Source: Macrophomina tecta (lineage: Eukaryota; Ascomycota; Dothideomycetes; Botryosphaeriales; Botryosphaeriaceae). From it: 64,000 nucleotides of DNA. Each line of letters starts with the position of its first letter. The stretch's first letter is position 1. Shown here one piece after another: positions 22,342-33,540 of the stretch. Below the pieces are notes generated by a model, which saw only the letters and a list, made by a program, of their open reading frames with translations, made no database searches and had not been told where the DNA came from. A program made the translations under genes and the position numbers. The DNA is taken from assembly GCA_024180945.1 (NCBI GenBank), contig JAKSGN010000021.1, positions 744,001 to 808,000 of the forward strand. Reading direction: 5' to 3'.

Positions 22342-24186
22342 CTCTATAAGTAAGTCGCGTATATAACTAAGCTATATATCTTACTAACTTTCTCTACCTT
22401 TATAGCTATATAGCTTAATAATATATTAAGATACTATAAGTATAATAACTATTATAGCTTAAAAGGTCTCTTAAGTATTCTTTTTATATATATAAGAATT
22501 ATAGTCTATCTTACTATAGCTTCTATAGCGTCTTTTACGTAGTTTATTTATGCCTACAGACGCTTTATTTTAACATATTTCGCTTATAAGTAACTTATTA
22601 ATATTATTTTAAGTGATAATATTCTTACTCTCTATCTTTATTAAAGTGCTTTACTTCTAGATCCGCTTTTTTTTAACGTTATTTACGCTTTATAGCTGCC
22701 TTATTTACCTTCTAAAGGTTTAAGACCTAATCGCGTAATAAGACTATCTTATATACTATTATCTTAGTACCCTTAGTAAGCTAATCGAGCGACTAGATAA
22801 TTAATATAGGCGAAGAATCTTAATACCTTTAAATATAATTATAAATTAGTGTTAATTAAGACTCTAGCTTACGGATGTTACTTAGTATTTTTAATTCTTA
22901 TATAGTATTCTTCGTAGTAGGTAGTAACAGCGTTTATAGCTAAATATTAAGCTTTAATAGTATAGTATCTAGGTTATATAATATAAGGCCTACACTTTAA
23001 AAGCTTGTATAGATATTCTTCTTTATAATTAACTTATTAAAAACCGCTTTAAAGGTAGGTAAAAACTCGAGCTTAGTAATATAGTTAATATAGTTATGCG
23101 CTAAGCTCTTAATCTAGTGCCTATATACCCTCTTTAATAGAGAGAAGCAACCTACATTAAGTAGCTATAGTAGGTATAATAAATATAGTAGTATATAGAG
23201 AGTAATAATATTATTCTTCTTATAGATCTCTTAGAATTTAAGTAATATATAGCTCTTATAGCTATCAATTACTAGTAGCTAATATATACCCACGGTATAT
23301 ATCTTTATATACGCATTAAAGTGCTTTAACTACGCAACTCTAAGCTTATTATTAGTCTATCTATTATTACTTAATCTAATAGCCTAATCGCGAGGTATAT
23401 TATTACCCTTATACTAGGTAGAGAGATAGTGCTTACCCGTAAAGATAATTAAAGGTAGGATTACCTATCTAGTAGTATTAATTTTCTAGATTATAGTAAT
23501 CTACTTATGATTATTTAGCTAAACTACCTTTGGCCTACTACGCCTATCTAAGCCTATAATAACTAATTAGGCTAAGATAACCCCTATTATAAAGCTAATT
23601 TTATTAAAGTTATAGCTATCTTTATCTTAAATATTATATTTCTCTTTAATAGAGCTTATAAGCTTAAACTACTTACTAATAACCTAGTAATTTTTATTTA
23701 AGGCTCGCTAGCGATTATATATGCAGCTTCGCTAAGCCTTTAGCTTAGGCGTACGCCTAATAAAGTTATCTAGCTAGTTTATACTAACTAGCTAGCCGCT
23801 ACGAGCCCCTAATAGTTTATTAGCTATAGCTTATATTATCTACTTCGTAGGTGGAAACCCTCGTAAATCTAGGTTAAGTATATACTAGATAATTACTAGT
23901 TCTTTAGATTTAGTAAGCTTCTTATAGTTAGCCTTATAATCGCGTCGTAGCTACGTTCTAGCGCATCGGTCACGGAGTATACTTAGAAAAACGTTAAATA
24001 TTAATATAGCATGTCTTTTACTCTAAATTTACTTTTTATTAATAGCTAAGATAGTAAAGAAGATATCTCCTTTATTATAAATTAATTAGATAGTAATTAG
24101 TTAAGCTATAGTAGTTAAAAGCTAATGTATTACAAAAGTTAGCGAGGTGCGCGGCTTAGTTATATATACGACTCGCTTATAGAGTA
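22340..24186 (-). mobile_element. Fot1/pogo-type (Tc1-mariner) DNA transposon, RIP-degraded
   Basis: A 1,843-bp element (22,342-24,184) with TIRs: CTCTATAAGTAAGTCGCG on the left and, in reverse complement, CTCTATAAGCGAGTCGTA on the right, matching over about 46 bp. TA flanks both ends (22,340-22,341 and 24,185-24,186), the target duplication of this superfamily. The minus strand holds a recognisable DDE transposase with a helix-turn-helix head: LNLDLRGFPP, RRTPKLKAQRS, YNFNKISFIIGV (family form Y-N-x-D-E-x-G-F), and LRVAQLKHFNAYIK. Length suits Fot1-like elements. It split the Gypsy RT when it inserted. Many stops; no active copy. Confidence 0.93.
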
Positions 24187-25230
24187 TATTATAAGACTAA
24201 ATCTAAGAGATATCTTTAATTTTATAATAATTTAAAAAAGTAATAAGCTTTTAATAGCTTTTTATATATACTATAGTCTATTTAAATATTTAGTTATACT
24301 ATTTAGCTTAACTAATATGCTTACTATATATTAGTGTTTATTAATAATATATTAAGAGAATATTTTAATTAATTTCTTATTATCTTTATTAATAATATAT
24401 TAATCTATTTAGATAACCTTAAAAAATATAAAAAATAAGTTTACTAAGTTCTAAATAAGCTAAAAGTAGCTAATCTATTTATAAATAGAGAAAAAAGTAA
24501 ATTTTATACTATATAAACTATTTTTTTAGAATTTATTATTATTATAAATAAAATTTCTATAGATTCGGCTAAGATTAAAATAGTTTTAGATTAGAAAACT
24601 TTTAAAACTATAAAAAATCTATAGTTCTTTCTTAGATTTATTAATTTTTATTAATAGTTTATTAAAGGCTATTTGCGCATTATATAGTCTTTATTTAAGT
24701 TACTAAAAAAGAATTTATTCTTTATATAGACTAAAAAAATAAGAAGATGTCTTCTAAGCTCTTAAATAAATTTTATATTTAAATCTATACTAAGATACTT
24801 TAATTCGGCCCTAGAAATAGTTTTAGAAATAAATACTTTAAACTTTATTATATTTAAAATTCTTAGCTAATAGATATAATACTTAGATAATAAAAGATTT
24901 TTATATTCTATAGTCTATTACTCTAGAAAAATAACTCCTATAAAGTAAAACTATAGTATAAAAAATAAAAAACTACTAGCTATAATAAAAAATCTTAAGA
25001 AATTTAAATTTAAAGTAGTTAATTTAAGATAAATTTTTTTTATTTATATAAATTATACTAATCTATTTTTTTAAGAAAGCCTAGATTCTAAACTAAAAAT
25101 AAATACGTTAGATAATTAAATTATTTAAACTTAATTTTATAATAATCTACTATTCTAGTATTAAAAACTAAAGAGCTAATACTTTAATAAAATAGTTTAA
25201 AGGCCTATCTAAAAAGAGAAAAAAAAATAA
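24185..25230 (+). mobile_element. Gypsy reverse transcriptase palm and RNase H, RIP-degraded
   Basis: Resumes the plus-strand RT: a FGLTN-like block, then FINNILIYLDNL near 24,385-24,420, where both catalytic Asp of FxDD read Asn (GAT to AAT, a G-to-A change). Next are KISIDSAKIKIVLD, LRFINFYQQFIKGYLRI and KKLLAIIKNLKKFKFK, the RT thumb and RNase H core in normal order. The end of RNase H is near 25,220. No integrase follows on this strand. Confidence 0.9.
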
Positions 25231-25989
25231 AATTATCTCTATTTTAAGCTAAGAAAAGTTTAAAATCTCTATACTAAAAATAAGCTTATTTAGTTATAGT
25301 ATATAAGTCTAAATTATTAAAAGTAGTCTTTAAAGCCTTATAAAAGGCTTTAAAAATTAGAAAAATAAAAATTATTTTATTATTTTTAATACGTAGTTAA
25401 AACTATATATAAGCGAAGTCTTAAAGATAAAATTTTATATAGAAAATCTTTTAATAATTTATAGTAAAAGCTTAAGAATTTAAAGTAAACTTAAGCTAAA
25501 GCTATATAGTAAAGATTTTAAATTTAGATCTTTTATTTTTAAAAGACTTAAAATTAGCTATTTTAGATACTTAAGAGGCCTTAAATAGAATTATTACTAG
25601 TACTTAAGCCGGGGTTTAAATTAAATATATATTAGTATCTATAAAAAGAAAGACTATTAGCCCTATATTAAAATAGAATATATAGTAGTTATATTTATTC
25701 TTAAAATTTATTTCTTAAATAGAAATACCTAAAGGCTTAATTAAAAAGTTAAAATAAACTATATAGCCTTAAAAATAAACTATTAAGTAAGTAGCTTAAA
25801 TATTCTAAAATAAAATATTCTTAGTAGATAAAGATAAAAGATTAATATTATCTAAAATTAAAAGTTTATAGAGATTATTCTAAAGTATAATTTATATAAA
25901 AATAATAGGCTTAGATATCTTATTTTTCTTATATAAAAACCTTAAACTTAAGAAAACTAATAAAAGTAAATAAAGTATTATAAATAAAA
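25231..25989. other. RIP-altered unassigned sequence between RNase H and repeat A
   Basis: Very AT-rich, no recognised domain on either strand. If the inner part of the element is inverted, this stretch would be the gag-side untranslated region or the region just 5' of the integrase. Confidence 0.35.
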
Positions 25990-26762
25990 ATTAAATAAAG
26001 ATGCTTAGATCTTAATAAAATTTTTATTACCTAGTTTAGTTAAGCTTAAGACTTTATAAGTTAAGAAAAATCTTAGAAATAAGCTTAAAGTTTTAGAATT
26101 AAAAATAGTTAAATTACTTACTTAAAGAACTAATCTAGTAGAAAATAATAAGACTTATATATATAGCTAGCTAAAACTTAAATAAAGATTTATTTAGCTA
26201 TAAATATAGATCTTAATCTTAACTTATTAAAAGTAGGGTAAAAATATACTATTATTAGTCTATAGACTTCTAGATTATTATATTTATAATAAGAATTAAT
26301 AATTAAATTCTAAGTTTATAGTTTAGTTTTAAGAGGCTAATTTAAATATTTTATTTAGTCTTAAACGTCTTTTTAGATACTTCGAATATATTACTTAATA
26401 ACTCTTAGATAAATAGTACTAGTACTAGTAATTCTTAATAAAAATTATTTAGTAACTAGACTAGTTTCTTATTTAAAAGTCTTATTTTATTCTAAGATGT
26501 TAATCTCTAGGTAGATATAAGATACTTAGAAAGATAGACTTAGCTTAGACTCTTAGACCTATCTATTAGACTAGATACGGTCTAGTACGGGCTCTATTTC
26601 TTAGTTTTTTTAGTTTTTTAGCTATAGAGTCCGTAGATTTAGTCTAAATCTAAAAAGGCTAGGCTATAGACTTTTAGTAAAGACTATTTTAAATAATTTA
26701 GCTTATTAGAATTCTTAGTTAAAAGCTTTATTCCTTAGTAATCTTAGGGTAGAGTATTATTT
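25990..26762 (-). repeat. Long direct repeat A, right copy (probable LTR)
   Basis: Aligns in the same orientation with the left copy (13,770-15,155 minus its insertion). This copy is the more RIP-mutated. Two same-orientation copies about 12 kb apart around pol domains fit an LTR pair. The ends are approximate. Confidence 0.65.
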
Positions 26763-27295
26763 ATAATATATAAGTAGCTAAATTACGATGCTTAGTAAAC
26801 TTATAACTATATATTATAAAATAAGATTAGAAGTAAGTAATAAAATAAATAAAGAAAAACTATACTATACTTATAGATTTAAACTTTTAGGCTAAAAGTT
26901 GCCTAGAAGAAAAATAGTATTATAATACTAGCTAAAGAGAATAGAGAAAGAATAGCTCTACTTTCTAAAAAAGATTCTAATCTCTTAAAGTAAGAAATTC
27001 TTAGCCTAGATTACGCTCTAAAGAATAGAAGGTAGATTTATTACCTAGTATACTAATTATAGATTACTTAGCTTACTAAATTATAGTAAGTTAGCTAGTA
27101 ATCTACTATAATCTAACTAAATACTTTATATATATAGACTATACTCGTTTATAGTAGATAGAACCCTTATAGTTAACTTATTAATTAATTTATATTTTAA
27201 TCTTATATATAAATCCTCTTCTATCTACTATAACGGCTTTTAGAAAGTCTAAACTATTTAATAATATATCTAATCTTTTCTAGAAAGAGTAATAG
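26763..27295. other. AT-rich spacer with an inverted repeat
   Basis: No coding relic recognised. A 16-bp imperfect inverted repeat pairs GTTTATAGTAGATAGAA near 27,149 with TTCTATCTACTATAAC near 27,218. Confidence 0.4.
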
Positions 27296-27775
27296 TGTAA
27301 TTGTCAGGACAATAGGCCCTGGCATACCCTTAGGGTGCTTATACCGTGCGTTCCACGTGCTTATCACGTGCTACGCACGGGCCCCCAGTATATAACGCCA
27401 CCAAGGGGTGAATCCTGCACTACTAAGGATTCGCACCTGAGAATATACGACTCTTCTGAAGGCTCCCTGCTTATAACCAGCCCACTTGCTCACAGCTAGT
27501 TTCGTTCCTAGCTTAAGCGAAATCTTATAGTTCTATAGTTAGTACTTAGATAAGTCTTCCTTTTCTCTTTCTTAGTAAATAGTAACTAAGTCTTAATACT
27601 CGTCGGGTACTATTTTTATTTTTAGTATTAGAGGTATTTCTTATAGTTACTACTATATCTCTAAACTATTATATTATTCTTCTTTAATCCTCGTAGGATT
27701 ATCTTCTTCGATAGAAGTTAGATAGTTCTTATTTCTTAGTTCTTTTCGTTAGGCCCTAGCTAATACTCTTTATTA
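27296..27775. repeat. LTR-like unit with TGTAAT...ATTACA ends
   Basis: A 480-bp segment begins TGTAATTGTCAGG and ends TTTATTACA, giving a 6-bp inverted repeat with TG..CA ends. The first 210 bases have normal CpA/TpG content and GC-rich words (CACGTGCTACGCACGG), the remainder is RIP-altered. It abuts the truncated end of the minus-strand Gypsy element. Without a second copy or target duplication the LTR call is weak. Confidence 0.35.
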
Positions 27776-30766
27776 CACCACTGGTAAAGATTTAATATAT
27801 ATAAGGTAGACCTATTATTTTTAGCGTTATATACGCCTAAATACCTCTCTTAAGATTATTTATACGTCTACAGGAGGTTTTATAGCTACTAATTACTTCC
27901 GCGAAGCTTTACTCTTAGCCTTACACTTTCTCCGCGTAGTTCTTTATAATAAATGTTATATCTAATCTTCGGGAATACTTAACTCGGTAGGGCTTACTCC
28001 GCTTAAGGCGCTATATTTTACCGAGAAGGCGGCGTTTCGTACGCTATAGTCTTAATCTTATCTTAGGCTTTTCTTAAGGTTGCCGTTAATACTACTATCG
28101 CTAGGCCTTACGCTATCGTTTAAGTCCTACTCTTTTCTTAATAATTCGAGGGTATCGTTTCGCTTAGTAGGGCTTATTTCTACGATAGAATTATATTTTA
28201 CTAAGAAGGCTTCGCCTTCTACATCGTAGTCCTAGTTCTAACTTATACTACTATCGAAGTCGCCTATATAGCTACTACTCTTAGGCCTTACGCTAGCTAC
28301 TTCTTAATTTATAATAGATAAGAGTCGCTATAGAGTATTTATTAACCCGTTTTCTATATATAAATCGAATTTTTATAGAAGGTCATTAATCTCTTCTTAG
28401 AAGACTATATCGTCTCCTTCGCTAAAGTCGAAGATAGGTTTCTACGTTTAGATCTAGGGTATACCTAGAATAATATCATGCCCGGAAATTCGTTAGACGT
28501 TAAGAGAGATCTACTTCTAATAGCTCTTAATTTAGAGGGTTATTTTCTTTATTTTTATCTTTATCTAGCCTTCTTCGTAGACTAAGCTTTTTCCGTTAAA
28601 TTCGCTAAGCAGATATAGCTCTTTCTTTTTTTAGTATAGAATCTTATATTATCCTATAAACTCGTTATATATAAAGTTTCCGCTTAATTCTATATTAATT
28701 AGTATTAAGATAGAACGTTCGTTAAGCGTTTCTTTCGTTTTAAATTATCTCTAAAGATTTAGTCCAGTGAGAATTTCCGTATTTAATATACGTAATATTA
28801 TATAAAGGGACCTAGACTATAGCCCCTAGATCGATTCTAATACCGTAGGGCCGTCTAGTTTTTTAGCTTCGGGTAGCCGTAGACTTTACTATATATATAG
28901 TCTTTCTATTTATTAACTTAAAGATATACTTATTTCTAGTTAGTCTATTTATTACCGTTTATTTTTCTTTGCTAGTAAACTATATTCTTTCGCACCTAGT
29001 ATTGGAAAGTTAGTATATTAAGTTTCTTATTCGGTATCTACTAGAGCGTGCGGTTCTAGATAGTTACCGTACTATATTAATAAAGAATCCGTGCTAATTC
29101 TCGAAGAAAGTCATAGTTCGCTTACTATTAAGTAGTTATTTCTTAATAGTAAAGCGTTATAAGTGCGGTTTTCTTTATAACGATAAGTTTATACTTCTTC
29201 CTATCTTACTTAATTCGGGTTTTTTAGAGGGTCCCTTAGCGCTATATCTATAATACTATAAGGGCTAACCCTCTCTCGTAGAAAATCTAGATTACCTAGG
29301 TGAGTTAATTATTCTTATTTATTATTTCTGCGCTAATTCTATACTTAGCTATAAGGCGCTCGAGTTCTAGAAGAGCTATAGAGTCCGGTATAGCTTCTAC
29401 TTTACTATTTATAGAGTCGTATAGTTCTTTAGTCTTACTATTTACGAGCTCCTCGTCTAAGGAAAAGTTATTAATAATATTATTAGTCTTAATAACTTCT
29501 TCGTTTCTAGTTATTATACCGAATTATCGAGGTTCGTAGAAGTACTATTCTAATATATCTTTACTACTTTAGTACGTCTAGTAGTTATCGTCGTAGTAGG
29601 CTATCTAGTATAGCGTATTATAGTTATCTTAGCGGGAGGCGACTAATACTTCACGCTAAGCGCTCGAGATCTACTTTTCTTCTTTTTTATTACGAGGGTT
29701 CTACGGGTACTTAGGAGAGAAGTACTTATTATTACTATAAATAATATAGAGTTAATTTCTATAGCGCTGTTTTTACTCGTTCGTTTAGTTTAGGTTAGGT
29801 TCTTTAGGTTTCTTATTATTATTTCGACTGTTATTATTACTCTTCTTAGAATTCTATTAGTTAGCTGCGTTAAGGGCTATAGCGTCTTCGCCTTTAAGAA
29901 TTATTCTTTTACGGCGAGGTTTCGAGGTATTAGCTTATTAAGAACCTATTTTTTATTCGTATATATAATCGTCGATTTAAGACGTAAGGTCTACTATCTT
30001 TTAAAAGATAGCCGGGTATTTATAAATAATTATATTCTTTTTAACTTCTTTCTTTAGGCCTTTATAGAAGAGGTCGCGGAAAGTCTTATTTAACTATTCG
30101 AGATAGGCTATAAGCTATTAAAACTTAGTTACGTAGATAGCTATAGATTCTAATTATTTAATGGTTATAATATTATTAGAGGCTTTACGGACTTTATCTT
30201 AATTATTAAAAGTAGCTCTAAGGTTATCTACGAATCCTATATAGGTACTAAAGATTTTTTTAGTCTTTTCTCGTCTCTTCTCAAGAGAGTGTTCGTTAGT
30301 TAGATAGTCGCGAAGGTATAGTTTTATCTATATCTCTACCGTTTCTCTAAGGTAGGTTAATGCGAAGAGTACTTCCTCGGCGTCGCTATTAAATTATGCT
30401 TAATTAAACTAGAGGTAGCGTTATATCTAGAGTAGAAAAGATTAGAGCTTCTTTTTATTTCTATTAAACTTCTCGGGTGCCGCTACTTTAATCTTAGTAG
30501 CGCTCCGCTTTATTATATACTCGAATAGTTAAGTGTTTTAAGTTTTTAGCTCCTCGATAAGCTATAAGAGCTTAGCTCTAGTAGGCTTTATTTACTATAT
30601 AGGCTAAGCTGGCCCCTAGGCATTCTAAATCTAACCCTCGGCCGGGTTGACCTCTATCTAAGATTCTAGTACCATTACTATTTTCTAAACTCGTTAGGGG
30701 GTGATACCTTACTCGATAAGACTTAATCTTAGAGCCTTCCTCTCCTTATAAAGATGGTGGTTAAAG
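27776..30766 (-). mobile_element. Second Gypsy element: gag and protease, 3'-truncated, RIP-degraded
   Basis: On the minus strand a gag begins near 30,673 (MVLES, then INPAEG-like text, IKPTRAKLL, LIEELKT) and runs through PEKFNRNKKKL and FRDLFYKGLKKEVKKN (about 30,490-29,990), the retrotransposon gag domain. A retropepsin follows near 28,740-28,430: SGNFIYNEFIG and GHDIILGIP, with the catalytic D-S-G motif eroded. No RT or integrase follows; the element stops at 27,775. All large frames are broken by TAA/TAG at former Gln/Trp codons. Confidence 0.85.
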
Positions 30767-31221
30767 TATAATAAGCGGGCCTCTACCTCTAAAAATCTAA
30801 ACACTAAAGAGAGAGAAAACCTATCGAGGGGGTTTTTCTTAAGTAGGTATAAGAAGAGGATAAGAGTAAGCTAAATACGTAATAAGACTAAGTACTACGT
30901 GCGAAGGCTGTATTACTAATAATATACTAAATTGTTATTAAAGTTAACCACGAAGGTTAAAGCTATCTAAGGAGTATAGTTTATATATAAGTAGAAAAGT
31001 ATATATAATCTAGTGTTTATAAAGTTTATCTCTATAGGTGATCTAAACTATCTAAACTAGTGTTTGAGAGTTCATTCTGCCAAGCCCTTATAAACTAATA
31101 AACTAGTGGGGTATTACGTGACCCCCGTCTTTTCCTAGTGGACCTTTGCCGGCGCTCGTCTGCGCCCCGCTTGTTCCTTTCCCCCATCTGTCCCAGGTCC
31201 TGTGAAGGCTGCGCCGTAACA
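30767..31221 (-). repeat. 5' LTR of the second Gypsy element, half RIP-mutated
   Basis: 455 bp homologous to the solo LTR at 17,090. On the plus strand it begins TATAATAAGCGGGCC (the RIP form of TGTAACGAGCGGGCC) and ends GGCTGCGCCGTAACA. The element reads on the minus strand, so this is its 5' LTR and gag starts about 90 bp inside. The inner 290 bp are RIP-mutated; from about 31,060 to the outer edge CpA and TpG are normal. Confidence 0.88.
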
Positions 31222-32709
31222 ACTGCACGTATATTTTCTTCGCATACCCCTTCCTCTATAGTCCAGGAACCACTTCTTCCACGCCTTGCAGCACACCCGG
31301 TCCATTGAATGCCTACGCAATCTCCTCCGACGTCAAGCTCTTCGTTTCCGAATATTATACATGGAGGCAGCGATGAAAATGAAATAGTATTTCTCAAATC
31401 CACCTAACATACATCAACCAGAGGAACTGTTGAAGAGTGGATGAGTTGTTGGAATGGAGCAAAAGGATGGAACACGTCCAGTTAATCCACATTGCTAGGG
31501 GGCCTCTTATACCCCCACCCCCTCACGTCAGGGTTGGTGGAACTGGCGGATAATTCTAACAGGAGTCCGTCATCTGCTGAGCTGGAACAAGGCGAAGCTG
31601 CCCGAACGACACCCATTCCTGCCATGACCATCGCCTTCGCAGCCATGTAATTCTCTTCTGGATGATCAACGCGTAAGTTTGCTGAGCGCCCGCTGACTGT
31701 GCCGTACTTTTGCGGAGGTCGAGTATCTCTAGCGACATGCACCGACACATGAGCCACATTCAGCATCCTACCCCAATTTTGAGGCAGGGCTTCAACAGAA
31801 ACGAAAGAGAAGCTGCACCGGTGATCAAGTGGAATTATTTTTTCCCGGTAGGATTTATTGCCTGAAAAAAAAAAAAGCGCATATCCCACAGATGCGCCAG
31901 AAGCGTCATAGATGGTGCGAGAAGTTTCGCTCTGTCTTCTCCACAAGCCTCTCCAACGTGCGGGGGTTCGAATTAGATCAGGTTTCATCACGCTTCTCTA
32001 GAGGAGCGACAATCCACAGCGGACCCGTTGCCCTTGGCCACCAATTGTGGTTTAACTATGTCGTCGATTACAAAGAAAAGCAGTGAGAACCCTTCTGGGT
32101 CCCATCGCGGACTCCGAAATGATGAGACGAAGAGGGGAAAGAACGGACAAAGCATCACACCTTCAAGGGCTCTCAAACCATCGTACTCTTCACAAGCTGA
32201 CACCTCCCGTCTATCCTCTCGAATTTTGCAGAACCTATAATTGTTATATTCAGATATATTGCTTTCCGATTTTGTCGGCCGAATCACAAACAGTGGGGCG
32301 CAAATCGTACAGTAGCATGTTAAGAATGGTAGAGCCAATCACTATTCTTCTAGAAGAGTGCCTCAAGTGTTAGCATCGCGAAAATGCAGGGGTCTCAAGA
32401 TCCAAAGATCAGAGGAGCTGTAATTAGCTGTCTAGATGCTGTCATCGTTCTCCAATTGACTTACTCCAACTTTGACCTTCTCCAATCTGAATGCGGGGCG
32501 GGAACAGAATTAAATTCTCATGTGACTTATAAGATGATTTCTAAGCCTACTGTTAATGCTCTCTGTATGTACATGTATTAAAAAGAATTGGGCAAGCCCG
32601 TTGTGCATACGTTGGTCTTCAAGCTCACATCAACTCGCGGTTGATATCTCGGGCTCCGTCTCAGGCAAACACGTTTTTTTTTTTCTTTTTTTTTTTTTTA
32701 AAATCAGAC
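31222..32709. other. No convincing gene; upstream of the NmrA-like pseudogene
   Basis: Composition returns to normal. A 169-codon frame on the minus strand (31,482-31,991) is the longest; it has no recognised domain and an unremarkable composition, and could be chance or a relic. A T-rich run (T8CT13-like) at about 32,674-32,699 lies directly before the pseudogene. Confidence 0.4.
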
Positions 32710-33540
32710 GTGTCTCACGACATCCTCATCACCGGAGTGTCCGGCTACCTTGGCGGTACACTCCTCGCCCACTTCCAATCAGCTAGCCTCCCCAACTACG
32801 GCAATCTCTTCGGGCTGGTCCGGAAGCCCGAACAAGCTGAAGCCATCAATCAATATGGGCTGAGCCTCTGATGTTCTCCCCTCAAGACGAGCAGGCGCCC
32901 AAAAATACTATCATGGAGAATAAAATCACTATTGTGTACTTCTTGCTGGGCGCGTACGATGGCACCAGCCAGGTCAACTTTCATCAAGGCGCTTGCAGAG
33001 TGCAAGAACGCCACCGGGCTGGATGTGCATTTCCTTCGCGTAAGTTCCCCGAAATCATTGAAAATCACCACTGGACGCCTACCGACGCCACTTGGTTGCA
33101 GACAAGCGGTGCCAAGATGTTCTCGAGTCTCTCTGGAGCTCCGATCGATAGGCCTTTGTTGGACGATGAGCCTGGCTTGTATGAGCAGCACAGAAACCAG
33201 AAGGCTCCCTATGAGGAGGTTCAAATGGTATGCAACACGATCATATTCTGGCCATATCGCTTGTTGGAATAAACTTTTCGCTGATTGCTTGCGTCGAAAG
33301 GCCACTAACACGAACATCGCTGTTACCGAAGAGGGTCTGAAGCATGGCATCAGGACTTATATATTTGTGCCTTGCATCGTGCGTAGGTATATCCCTACTG
33401 AGCAGAGAATACGAACTAAAATAGACCAGAACATCGAAGCCTGTAGAGCAAGTCTTTCCAGTGACCGGAAAGACCGGTACTGGGGTTCCATTAAGTCTGC
33501 CGACGTTATCATACATGTGGTTACAGTTCAGAAAAGCAGA
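32710..33540 (+). pseudogene. NmrA-like / atypical SDR NAD(P)-binding protein pseudogene
   Basis: The N-terminal Rossmann motif is clear: SHDILITGVSGYLGG, then GLVRKPEQAEA. Later blocks are ITIVYFLL, IKALAECKNATGLDVHF, SGAKMFSSL with DRPLLDDEPGLYE, and RTYIFVPCIV, in the order of a fungal NAD(P)-binding family. Lesions: the expected start codon is GTG (32,710-32,712) with no ATG nearby; a one-base loss near 32,856-32,860; a one-base gain near 32,979-32,982. Two plausible introns (33,040-33,101 and 33,228-33,300) keep GT-AG ends and restore the frame, so the intron structure survives. Beyond about 33,390 similarity fades. The whole is not translatable. Confidence 0.8.

Noticed and set aside
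17090..31221. LTRs at 17,090 and 30,767 as a pair bounding one 14-kb element
   Set aside because: They are homologous and in the same orientation, but the left one has its own TATAG duplication on both sides and interrupts another element, so it is a solo LTR.
31960..31990. GGTTCGAATTA resembling a tRNA B box
   Set aside because: No matching A box or cloverleaf could be drawn around it.
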